From: Planctomycetales bacterium
GTDB lineage: Bacteria; Planctomycetota; Planctomycetia; Planctomycetales; Planctomycetaceae
Assembly (NCBI GenBank): GCA_016235885.1
Contig: JACRIH010000446.1
Location: 1 to 36,343, forward strand
Direction of reading: 5' to 3'
DNA length: 36,343 nt
Shown: positions 8,517 to 16,290 of the stretch, one piece after another
Numbering within the stretch: position 1 is the first letter of the stretch
How the letters are laid out: every line of letters starts with the position of its first letter
The notes under the pieces: model-generated
Seen by the model: the letters and a program-made list of their open reading frames with translations, nothing else
Databases searched by the model: none
Told to the model about the DNA's origin: nothing
Position numbers and translations under genes: made by a program

Positions 8517-10301
8517 TCACTTGCTCGGCAGCCGCACGACGCCGGTCCAATCGGACGGCGCCGTGCGGTTGTGCTGGGCGATCAACAGTGACAGGAAATC
8601 CTGAGCTTGATCCGCCGTGGGCATGCGCCGTAACGCTCGATACGCATCGTCCCACCGTCCGGCGATGAAATGTTCGACGGCCGTGTCGTATGTCGCGAGG
8701 TGGTCGCCCGTCAATTCCGGACACTCGGCTTCCGGTGGCAGGAGTTCGCTGACCGTCACCGGTTGTTCCATGCCGAACGGTTGCACTCGGGCCAGCCGAC
8801 GTGTGCGGGCTTCTCCGGGGGTCATGTGCGAGCGGACCAGTTCGGCAAGTTCTTCGTCGATCAGAATGGGAACGCGAAGCTGACGGGTCATGCTTTCGAG
8901 GCGGCTGGCGAGGTTCACCACGGGACCGAACACGGTGACTTTCACCTGATCGCTCGTGCCGATGCTGCCCGCCACGGCGCGCCCGCGTGCGAGGCCGATC
9001 CCCATCTGAAAACCCGCCAGCACGTGACCGGCCTGACCGGCGGTCGCTTCAAATTCAGCGCGGATGGCGAGCGCGGCCCGGCACGCGCGCAGCGAGTCAT
9101 CGGGGGTCGAGACGGGCCAGCCCCAGAAGCCCATCGCGGCGTCACCGTGAAAGTCGCCGATCACGCCGCCGTTCGCGAGAATGTACCGCGTCATCACCCC
9201 GAGCGCCTGGCTCACGCGATCGAGCAGACCCAGCAGGTCGTCCCGCAACACCTCGGCCTTTTTGCTGAACCCGCGCAGGTCGCAGAACAGGACCGTGACA
9301 TCCGTTTCTCGCGGCGTCAGCAATTGCGGGTCGAGCGTATCGCCGAGCGCCGACAACATCACCGGCGAAAAGAATTGCCGCAGCCCGGCCTGTTGCCGTT
9401 CGAGCTGATTCAACTTGCGGACCGAACTCACGATCTCCGCAACCAGTTCCGCGAACTTCACGTCGGACTGGAGGAACAAGCCGGTCGCTTGCAGTGTGTC
9501 GCGTTGTGGCACGTTCTTTTCAAACCGGCCGGCGAGGTACAAGCCCCAACACTCGGCCGCTGGGCCGAGGACCGGCGTGCAGAATGCCCAGTCGAACTCC
9601 TGCGCCATCGTGAACGATTGCTCGGTCGGTTCGAGATTCTCCCAGACGTGCAGGACGCTCTGCCGGCGTTTCTGCAACGCTTCGTGAATCAGCCGACTGC
9701 TGGGATGAAATTCGCCCGCCGTCTCGCGCCGCCGCTCCCAGTGCAGGATGTTGATCGCGTCCGACGGGTCCAACGACACGACGGCCGCAGCGTCCGCATC
9801 ACCAATCCCCGCGAGCAACAAGTTCACCAGTCGCGCATGCAGATCGGAATCGGTCCGCGCGCCCCAGATCAATTCCGGCAGGTGCGACAACACCTCGATG
9901 CGCTTGTCCGGATCGCGATACCGCACCTGCTGGAGCGCCTGCCGGGTGAACGTCAGCTCCTCCATCGGCGAACTGGGCGTCGGCGAATCTTCGAGCGCCG
10001 TGTGAGCGTCCGCGAGGACGAAGCAGGTGGAGCCGACGACAAAGTGTTCGCCCGGTTGCAGCTCGCACATCTCGACCTGTTGCCCACGAAAGAAGACTGG
10101 ATTCGACGCGGCCGGAAGACGCCGCACCGTCAGTCGCCCGTCACGCAGAACGACCTCAACATGCCGCCGCGAGACGCTGGCATCCCACGGCACCGGCAGA
10201 TCAACACCCAGTTCACGACCGACGACCACGGGCTGATCCGCGACGACCGCGATCTTCACCCGCTGCTTCGGTTCCGGCCCTTCCGCCAGTAGTTCGTACA
10301 A
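8517..10301 (-). CDS. FHA-GAF-class III adenylate/guanylate cyclase
   Basis: This 594-residue protein makes a cyclic nucleotide from NTP. An N-terminal FHA domain (about 26-90) has the phosphothreonine-binding GRE and SRRH motifs. A GAF-like region (about 138-295) follows, then a class III cyclase domain (about 333-500). Metal-binding Asp341 (FCDLRGF) and Asp387 (HGDAAM) are present, as are transition-state Asn463 and Arg467 (VVNLASRLE). The two substrate-selecting positions look swapped: the usual Lys is Asp383 and the usual Asp is Lys454. No membrane segment is seen, so it is probably cytoplasmic. I chose the TTG at 10301 because GGAG lies six bases upstream; the ATG at 10318 is out of frame. 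It lies 190 bp downstream of a membrane kinase gene on the same strand, which suggests its FHA domain reads that kinase's phosphorylation. Confidence 0.88.
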   Translation of the reverse strand: MYELLAEGPEPKQRVKIAVVADQPVVVGRELGVDLPVPWDASVSRRHVEVVLRDGRLTVRRLPAASNPVFFRGQQVEMCELQPGEHFVVGSTCFVLADAHTALEDSPTPSSPMEELTFTRQALQQVRYRDPDKRIEVLSHLPELIWGARTDSDLHARLVNLLLAGIGDADAAAVVSLDPSDAINILHWERRRETAGEFHPSSRLIHEALQKRRQSVLHVWENLEPTEQSFTMAQEFDWAFCTPVLGPAAECWGLYLAGRFEKNVPQRDTLQATGLFLQSDVKFAELVAEIVSSVRKLNQLERQQAGLRQFFSPVMLSALGDTLDPQLLTPRETDVTVLFCDLRGFSKKAEVLRDDLLGLLDRVSQALGVMTRYILANGGVIGDFHGDAAMGFWGWPVSTPDDSLRACRAALAIRAEFEATAGQAGHVLAGFQMGIGLARGRAVAGSIGTSDQVKVTVFGPVVNLASRLESMTRQLRVPILIDEELAELVRSHMTPGEARTRRLARVQPFGMEQPVTVSELLPPEAECPELTGDHLATYDTAVEHFIAGRWDDAYRALRRMPTADQAQDFLSLLIAQHNRTAPSDWTGVVRLPSK

Positions 10302-10307
10302 GGTGTG

Positions 10308-10311
10308 CTCC
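10308..10311 (-). promoter_or_regulatory. Ribosome binding site for the cyclase TTG start
   Basis: GGAG on the minus strand, six bases before the TTG at 10301. No in-frame ATG exists nearby, so this site decides the start. Confidence 0.6.
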
Positions 10312-10330
10312 GCGTCATTTTTCTCCCTTC

Positions 10331-10447
10331 GCCCCCGGAAGGGGAGAGGGGTCGGGGGTGAGGGGCAAGCGTTGCCCTGCTTTTGTTGATAACAGTGCCG
10401 GGAGCCAATCGCCCCTCACCCCCTGACCCCCTCTCCCCCTCCGGGGG
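10331..10447. repeat. G/C-run palindrome between kinase and cyclase genes
   Basis: The left arm (10331-10365), rich in GGGGAGAGGGG and GGGGTGAGGGG, pairs with the right arm (10411-10447), CCCCTCACCCC...CCCCTCTCCCC...CCGGGG, around a loop of about 45 bp. It fills most of the 190-bp gap inside the presumed kinase-cyclase transcription unit, so it could attenuate or process the transcript. Similar GGGGAGAGGG palindromes are scattered through many planctomycete genomes. Confidence 0.75.
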
Positions 10448-10490
10448 AGAGGGGGAATTCGAAAATGGGGAGTCAACCATTTTTAGTTCG

Positions 10491-12632
10491 TTACCTGCCC
10501 CGCCCGTTCGCCATCGCTCGCAGCACAAAGTACCACATCAGCGCGATCAGTCCAGCACACACGACGAGTGCCCACAGGCCGTACTGCACCAACCCGCTTC
10601 GCAATTCTTGGACCGGTGCAGTGGCTTGGGATTTGTTCTCCTGAACGATCGTGACCCAGTCGGTCCCCTGCACAGGCCACACGGAGGCCAGCCAGAGATC
10701 GTCGAACGCGGGATCAATCATGGCCACCGGATCACGGTACTTGATCTGCTGATGCTGATTCACGAGAGGCAGGTCATCTCGAACGCGACGGCACAATTCG
10801 CGGAACTCCTGGGCCAATTGTTCCGCCACAACCATCCGATTCAATTCTTCGTCAGACAGTCGTTGCAGTGGTGAGGGAGTGTCGGATGATGGCGGAGTCA
10901 TCCACGGATGATCGAGGAGTTTGCCGTTCCGAACGTCCACCAACGCGATCGGCCTTTGGATCTGGTCCGGTGACGATTGGATGGTCCGCTTGTACTCGGC
11001 CAGCAGATCACCGAGTTGAATCGAACGTCCCAAGACACCGATCACTTCGCCCGCCTCGTTGAACACCGGAGCGGTGATGGCCACTTTCAGCCGTTGGCCC
11101 TCCGCGGTACTACGAAACGGCAGTGACACGTGCGAAGCATGAATTGGTTCGATGTCGATCGGCACCTGGTCTCGGGGGTAATCCACGTTTCGGCCGTGGA
11201 AATAGTCGCGCCAGGCGTAGTTCCGGCCGATCGTGTTTTCGTCGGGTGGATCGCGCCACAACTGCACGCCTCGGCCATCGGTGAGAAACCAACTGCTGTC
11301 GAGAGTCCCCCCCTGTTTTCCACGGCGGTCGTCGATGAACTTCTTGTACTCGGTCAGGACGCCCTCCAGGGATTTGCGTTCCGGCGCTTCGCGTGGCTTG
11401 TCGGCCGCCGCGACGATCAGTTCCCGCAGTCGTTTGCCATCCGCCGTCTTGTCGTCGCTGCTGAGTTCATCGGTAGCGAGCGTGAGGAGGAATTGACGGC
11501 GATCATCAATGTCGGTGGCCAGCGACTTCGCCAGCACTTTCGCCGTCACCAGGTTGGCTTCCAAAGCCCGGTGCGAAGTCATTCTTTCGGCCGTCGTGAC
11601 GGCGTTGTTGGTCGCGCGGAGCGCAATCGGGACGAGAGCCAGCAGCAACACGGCCGGTCCCGCGATCCCCAGCGAAATCATCGGGCGGCGCGCTCTGGCT
11701 CGGACGCGGTCGTGCAACGCGTCGAGAATTGCCTGTGCGTTGGCGAACCGTTTCGTGGGATCGATTTCCAGGCACCGGTCCACGATGTCCGCCAGACGCT
11801 TGTCCACGCCGTCCGTGCGCCGGTGTTTTGTCGGTCGCGGCGACTGCTTCAGGATGCGCTGGTATTCGGCCAGCCGGTTTTCGAGCGAACCGGCCGCGTC
11901 AATTCGTTTCTCCAGATCGGTCGCACGATACGGCGGTTCGCCAACGAGTGTTTGGTAGAGCAGCGATCCGAGCGCGTACACATCCCACCGCGCATCGGGC
12001 ACCGCATGCAGGTCGGCCTGCTCGGGAGCCATGTAAAACAGTGTGCCGAGCGCTGTTTCCTGTTCGTGCGAGAGGCGCGACTGCCCGAAATCGGCCAACC
12101 GCGGCGCGTGGTCTTTGTCGAGCAGCACGTTCGCTGGCTTGATGTCGCAGTGCAGAATGCCGCAACCGTGCGCGTGTACGAGTGCCTGAGCAACCGACGT
12201 CACAATCCGCACCGCCTCGTCCGCCGAAAGCGGTCCGCGTTCGAGCCGTGTCGCCAGCGAACCGTTGTCGAGGTACTCCATGATGTAGTACGGCGGGTCG
12301 GAATCCCAACCGACTCCCTGCAACCCGACGATGTCGCGGCACGTGTAAAGCACCGCCAGCTTCTCGACTTCACGGCTGAGCAATGACCAATCCAACCCGC
12401 GCCGGTGCGAGTAGAACTTGATCGCCACCAGCTTTCCGGTGTTCCGTTCCAGCGCCAGCCACACCGACCCATACGCCCCCTCACCGAGACACCGCCGGAT
12501 GTCATACCCCGGCACCCGAGCCGGTGGCTGCCGCTGCAACCGCCGCGCACTGAGCTGCGCCGCCGCCGCCAGTTCGTCGGCGGACTGGTGAAGAGTTTGG
12601 TTGGCCGATATCGGTGCGGGCAGGTCAGTCAT
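10491..12632 (-). CDS. Membrane Ser/Thr protein kinase with Cache-like extracellular sensor
   Basis: This 713-residue protein begins with a Hanks-type kinase domain (about 44-310): Gly-loop GEGAYGSV (50-57), ATP-binding Lys72 in VAIKFY, catalytic loop HCDIKPANVL (161-170), DFG (181-183) and APEQ (202-205). The catalytic-loop Arg is Cys (HCD, not HRD), so this is a non-RD kinase. A first membrane helix (about 317-338) leads to a region of about 340 residues resembling a double Cache sensor (Trp/Tyr-rich core with RDYFHGR, then AITAPVFNEAGEVIGVLG). A second helix (about 683-706) ends the protein. Predicted topology: kinase inside, sensor outside. The ATG at 12632 has no clear Shine-Dalgarno sequence. 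The FHA-cyclase gene follows on the same strand and is the likely output partner. The ligand cannot be inferred. Confidence 0.88.
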   Translation of the reverse strand: MTDLPAPISANQTLHQSADELAAAAQLSARRLQRQPPARVPGYDIRRCLGEGAYGSVWLALERNTGKLVAIKFYSHRRGLDWSLLSREVEKLAVLYTCRDIVGLQGVGWDSDPPYYIMEYLDNGSLATRLERGPLSADEAVRIVTSVAQALVHAHGCGILHCDIKPANVLLDKDHAPRLADFGQSRLSHEQETALGTLFYMAPEQADLHAVPDARWDVYALGSLLYQTLVGEPPYRATDLEKRIDAAGSLENRLAEYQRILKQSPRPTKHRRTDGVDKRLADIVDRCLEIDPTKRFANAQAILDALHDRVRARARRPMISLGIAGPAVLLLALVPIALRATNNAVTTAERMTSHRALEANLVTAKVLAKSLATDIDDRRQFLLTLATDELSSDDKTADGKRLRELIVAAADKPREAPERKSLEGVLTEYKKFIDDRRGKQGGTLDSSWFLTDGRGVQLWRDPPDENTIGRNYAWRDYFHGRNVDYPRDQVPIDIEPIHASHVSLPFRSTAEGQRLKVAITAPVFNEAGEVIGVLGRSIQLGDLLAEYKRTIQSSPDQIQRPIALVDVRNGKLLDHPWMTPPSSDTPSPLQRLSDEELNRMVVAEQLAQEFRELCRRVRDDLPLVNQHQQIKYRDPVAMIDPAFDDLWLASVWPVQGTDWVTIVQENKSQATAPVQELRSGLVQYGLWALVVCAGLIALMWYFVLRAMANGRGR

Positions 12633-12874
12633 TTGTGAACTGGTGTTTCTAAGGGCGGTGTGGGGATTCTATCGGTGCGGCATCCGCACGCCAATTTGCA
12701 GCGCAAAACAGCTCGATTCATCGGCCGAAACTGGAGCCGTTTTGAGCCGTGCGACCTGCTGGCACACCCACCCCCAGACCACTATAATTCGGCCTCGAAA
12801 ACGCCCTGTCCGAAGCCCTTGCGGGCGACCCGGACGGTTGCACGAAATGCACTACGCGACAAGGAGTTCCGCAG
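12633..12874. other. Divergent promoter region between kinase and gyrA
   Basis: This 242-bp gap separates the minus-strand kinase from the plus-strand gyrase gene and must contain both promoters. I could not assign -10 or -35 boxes with confidence. The only clear site is the gyrA ribosome-binding sequence at its right end. Confidence 0.4.
12861..12866 (+). promoter_or_regulatory. Ribosome binding site for the gyrA TTG start
   Basis: AAGGAG lies eight bases before TTG at 12875. The conserved N-terminal sequence begins about 20 residues after this TTG and no better start lies between, so this site supports a TTG initiator. Confidence 0.75.
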
Positions 12875-15601
12875 TTGTCGACCGATGGAAACGAGGGGCC
12901 AATTCAGCCGGGCGAGAACATCCGCACGCTGGACATCCAGGACGAGATGCGGACCAGCTATCTGACGTACGCCATGAGCGTCATCGTCAGCCGGGCGCTC
13001 CCCGATGTGCGCGATGGTCTCAAGCCATCGCAGCGACGCATTCTGGTCGCGATGAACGACCTGAACCTCGGGCCAAATTCGTCGCGAGTGAAGTGCGCCA
13101 AGATCTCTGGTGATACGAGCGGTAACTATCACCCGCACGGTGACGGATCGATTTACCCGACGCTCGTGCGAATGGCTCAGACGTGGGTCATGCGCGAGGT
13201 GTTGATCGACAAGCAGGGGAATTTTGGATCGCTGGCGGGTCTGCCTCCGGCGGCGATGCGTTACACGGAGGCTCGACTCTCCGCTGTCGCGGCCGAGATG
13301 CTTTCGGACCTGAACAAAGACACGGTCGATTTCATCCCCACATACGACCAGCGGAACATGGAGCCGGTGGTCCTGCCGTCGCGGTTCCCGAACCTCGTGG
13401 TCAACGGATCGACGGGCATCGCGGTCGGAATGGCCACCAGCATTCCGCCGCACAACTTTTCCGAAACGTGTCTCGCGGTGATCAAACTCATCGACGATCC
13501 GGCGTGTTCCATCGACGACATTCTGGACGCGATGCCGGGGCCGGACTTTCCGACCGGCGGAATCATCTGCGGCCGGTCGGGAATTCGTCAGGGCTACCTG
13601 ACCGGTCGGTCGACGATCACGCTTCGCGCCCGCACGCATTTCGAGACCGAGAAAAACTCCGACGTGATCGTGGTCACGGAGATTCCGTACAGCGAGACCC
13701 GCGACCGCACGCGCGAGAAACTCGAACAACTCGTGCGCGACGACAAAATCAAGGGCATCTCCAAAGTCGTGGACCTGACCGACCGGACCTTGCCCGACTG
13801 GCAGGTGCGGTTGCACATTTATCTCAGGCGCGACGCCGACAAGGACGTGGTTCTCAATCAACTGTACGAGTTCTCGCCGCTGCAAACGACGGTCAGCGTG
13901 ATCCTGCTGGCGCTGGTCGGCAACCGGCCGCAACTGCTCACGCTGAAGGAAATGCTTCAGGAATTCGTCCGCCACCGGGTGGATGTGCTCCGCCGGCGAA
14001 CCGAGTTCCTGCTGTCCGAAGCTCGCAAGCGCAAGCACACGGTCGAGGGGTTGCTGATCGCGCAGCTCAACATCGACGAAGTCATCAGCACGATTCGAAA
14101 GTCCCCCAGCCGCGCCGTCGCACGCGAAGAGTTGCAGAAATTGCTCGTGCCGGGCGAACTGATCGCCCGGGCACTCGGAGACGAGGGGTTCCAATCGTTC
14201 CTGTCCGAGCGCGGCGCAGCCGAATCGTATGGGCTGACCGCGACGCAGGCCGAAGCAATCGTCAGCATGCAGCTCGGTTCGCTGGCCGGTCTCGAACGCG
14301 AAAAACTCGGCGAAGAATACCGCTCGTTGCTGACGGAGATCGCTGAGTACCTGCGATTGCTGTCCGACGAAGCCAACCTGCTGGCGGTGGTCCGGGCCGA
14401 AATGGAAGAGGTCTCCAAAAAGTACGAGTCGGAACGCCGAACCACGATCACCGACGAAGAATCCAGCGGCGTCAAGCGCGAGGATCTGATCGCGGAAGAG
14501 ACGATGTCGGTCACGATCACGCATCGCGGCTATATCAAGCGGACCGAATTGCATTCGTACAAGGCTCAGGGACGCGGCGGCAAGGGAATCACCGGTGCCA
14601 AGACCGATGATGACGATCCGATCGAGCATCTGTTTGTCGCCAGCACGCACGACTACCTGCTGTTCTTCACCGACCGGGGCAAGGTGTTCTGGCAGAAGGT
14701 GTACGACCTGCCGTTGCTCAGCCGGACCAGCAAGGGGCGGGCGCTGATCAACGTGCTGAACCTGCAAGAGGGCGAGAAGGTTTTCAGTTGCCTAGCCGTG
14801 CGCGAATTCGACGACGTCCGGCATCTGGTGATGGCGACACGGAACGGCATCATCAAGAAGACGCCGCTCTCCGCGTACGGCCGACCGCAAAAGGGAGGCA
14901 TCATCGCCATCAAGCTGGACGACGGAGACGCGTTGATCGACGTGGCACTCGTCGGCCCCAACGACGACCTGTGCCTTTCGACCGCGAACGGCATGTCGCT
15001 CCGCTGCTCGCACGACGACGCCCGTAGCATGGGGCGAAACACGCGCGGCGTGAAAGGCATCAAGTTGACCAAGGGAGATTACCTCGTCGGCATGGTCGTC
15101 GCCGATCCCGCGCTGGATCTGCTCACAATCTGCGAGAACGGCCACGGGAAGCGGACTCCATTTGGTTTGCCCGGCGATGAGGATTCGGGGATCGGTGAAG
15201 TTGTTGAGCCGGTGAACGGAGACGCGGAGACGCAGGCACCCGGAGAGGAATCGGCGGCGGATGTCGAAACACCCGACGACGCGGCAGAGGAAGTCGCCGA
15301 GGACGAAGGGTCAGAGGAGTCGGCCAAGAGCGGCATGTGCTACCGCCGTCAGCGCCGTGGCGGCAAGGGCTTAAGAAACATCAAGACGACGGCTCGCAAC
15401 GGAAAGGTTGTGGACACGATCGCCGTGTCCGAAGCGGACGAAATCCTGATGATCACCGCGCAGGGGAAGATTCAGCGGGTCCGCGTCCGCGAAATCAGCC
15501 AGATCGCACGCAACACGCAAGGCGTGCGGATCATTCGCCTCGACGAAGGGGACACGCTGGTCTCGATGGCGCGCGTACCAAATGAGGAGGTGGTGGAATA
15601 A
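12875..15601 (+). CDS. gyrA: DNA gyrase subunit A
   Basis: This 908-residue protein is the breaking-rejoining subunit of type IIA topoisomerase. It cuts and reseals DNA while GyrB hydrolyses ATP, introducing negative supercoils. The N-terminal core is strongly conserved ([40 protein letters not shown]), with catalytic Tyr130. The C-terminal pinwheel starts near residue 543 and carries a GyrA-box-like QGRGGKG (about 564), supporting gyrase rather than topoisomerase IV. A second exact QRRGGKG lies near 825, just after an acidic insertion of about 60 residues (about 764-822) rich in Glu, Asp and Ala. The quinolone pocket has Gly91 and Pro95 where Escherichia coli has Ser83 and Asp87. The start is TTG with a strong AAGGAG. 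gyrB is not adjacent. Confidence 0.96.
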   Translation: MSTDGNEGPIQPGENIRTLDIQDEMRTSYLTYAMSVIVSRALPDVRDGLKPSQRRILVAMNDLNLGPNSSRVKCAKISGDTSGNYHPHGDGSIYPTLVRMAQTWVMREVLIDKQGNFGSLAGLPPAAMRYTEARLSAVAAEMLSDLNKDTVDFIPTYDQRNMEPVVLPSRFPNLVVNGSTGIAVGMATSIPPHNFSETCLAVIKLIDDPACSIDDILDAMPGPDFPTGGIICGRSGIRQGYLTGRSTITLRARTHFETEKNSDVIVVTEIPYSETRDRTREKLEQLVRDDKIKGISKVVDLTDRTLPDWQVRLHIYLRRDADKDVVLNQLYEFSPLQTTVSVILLALVGNRPQLLTLKEMLQEFVRHRVDVLRRRTEFLLSEARKRKHTVEGLLIAQLNIDEVISTIRKSPSRAVAREELQKLLVPGELIARALGDEGFQSFLSERGAAESYGLTATQAEAIVSMQLGSLAGLEREKLGEEYRSLLTEIAEYLRLLSDEANLLAVVRAEMEEVSKKYESERRTTITDEESSGVKREDLIAEETMSVTITHRGYIKRTELHSYKAQGRGGKGITGAKTDDDDPIEHLFVASTHDYLLFFTDRGKVFWQKVYDLPLLSRTSKGRALINVLNLQEGEKVFSCLAVREFDDVRHLVMATRNGIIKKTPLSAYGRPQKGGIIAIKLDDGDALIDVALVGPNDDLCLSTANGMSLRCSHDDARSMGRNTRGVKGIKLTKGDYLVGMVVADPALDLLTICENGHGKRTPFGLPGDEDSGIGEVVEPVNGDAETQAPGEESAADVETPDDAAEEVAEDEGSEESAKSGMCYRRQRRGGKGLRNIKTTARNGKVVDTIAVSEADEILMITAQGKIQRVRVREISQIARNTQGVRIIRLDEGDTLVSMARVPNEEVVE

Positions 15602-15716
15602 CCAATGTCCAACTCTCAATGCCCAAGCTATGACCAAAACCCAATGTCCAAGAATCACAGTCGCTGGGTTTGGGATTTGAAGTTTGGACATTCTTTGGTC
15701 ATTGGGATTTGGTAGT
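15602..15716. repeat. Imperfect palindrome downstream of gyrA
   Basis: The words CCAATGTCC, TGACCAAA and CCCAATGTCCAAG (15602-15652) are mirrored by TTTGGACATTC, TTTGGTCATTGGG and TTTGGTAGTTGGG (15664-15716). The block starts immediately after the gyrA stop and could fold into a long imperfect stem acting as a transcript end. The AATGTCC/GGACATT wording marks a recurring intergenic element rather than coding DNA. Confidence 0.65.
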
Positions 15717-15834
15717 TGGGCCTGTCGTTCCGATGGTGCGGACTATGACGACGATTCCGGGCTGGTCGTAGCGGCCGTATCGCCGCCGCAGGTCCTGCTC
15801 CAAAGGCACACCGCGCCGGTCGATATCTTCCAGC

Positions 15835-16152
15835 ATGGAATCGCCCGAGCTGGAACTGTTCGATGCCCAACCGGAGTGGCGTCTGGTGCTGGAAGCCTAC
15901 CAGCAGCAACGCGACTCGGTAGAGGAGGGCTGGCTGCCTCGGATGGCGGTCATCGACGGCGTGCCGGCCGAACTGCTTTCGACGGTCCACGGCAAGCTGA
16001 TCGCGCTGGGGTTTCTCAAGTGCGAATTGAGCCTCCGGATGGATGGCATTCTGTACCAGATCGCACCGCTTGGAAGACAAGCGCTGCTGCCGCTCGACGA
16101 GCGCCGCATGGTTCCCGAGTGGGAACAAGTGCTGGAAGAAACGGCCGCGTGA
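15835..16152 (+). CDS. Small conserved-looking protein of unknown function
   Basis: This encodes 105 residues with strong third-position GC bias, consistent with real coding. I do not recognise a family. It is acidic and mostly helical, with no signal peptide or membrane segment. The middle (GWLPRMAVIDGVPAELLSTV) followed by HGKLIALGFLKCEL and a beta-like pair ending QIAPLGRQAL resembles the helix-turn-helix plus wing layout of small winged-helix proteins, but this is only a resemblance. The ATG at 15835 has no obvious Shine-Dalgarno sequence, so the start is uncertain. It lies 233 bp after gyrA on the same strand and ends just before a palindrome facing a convergent gene. Confidence 0.6.
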   Translation: MESPELELFDAQPEWRLVLEAYQQQRDSVEEGWLPRMAVIDGVPAELLSTVHGKLIALGFLKCELSLRMDGILYQIAPLGRQALLPLDERRMVPEWEQVLEETAA

Positions 16153-16163
16153 TATCAGGGATT

Positions 16164-16246
16164 CGTAGTCCGAGTCCCTTGGTCCGGACGAAGTCCTCGA
16201 CGACGGCCGCGAACGGTCTCGTCCGGACCAAGGGGTCCGGACTACG
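16164..16246. repeat. Palindrome at convergent gene ends
   Basis: The 28-bp arms at 16164-16191 and 16219-16246 are inverted copies with two mismatches; both contain the word TTGGTCCGGACGA or its complement. It sits between the stop of the small unknown gene (16152) and the stop of the LEPR-XLL protein gene (16291), so it is a candidate shared terminator. Confidence 0.75.
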
Positions 16247-16290
16247 TCTCCGGGTCTCCGGGAATCGGAAAGTTATCGCGTTCGCGATCC

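Noticed and set aside
8670-10292. 540-codon plus-strand frame opposite the cyclase
   Set aside because: The minus strand encodes an FHA-GAF-cyclase with catalytic motifs. The plus frame has no family motif and is a GC shadow.
12782-14767. 661-codon minus-strand frame opposite gyrA
   Set aside because: gyrA on the plus strand is unmistakable; the opposite frame is rich in Arg, Gln and His with no domain.
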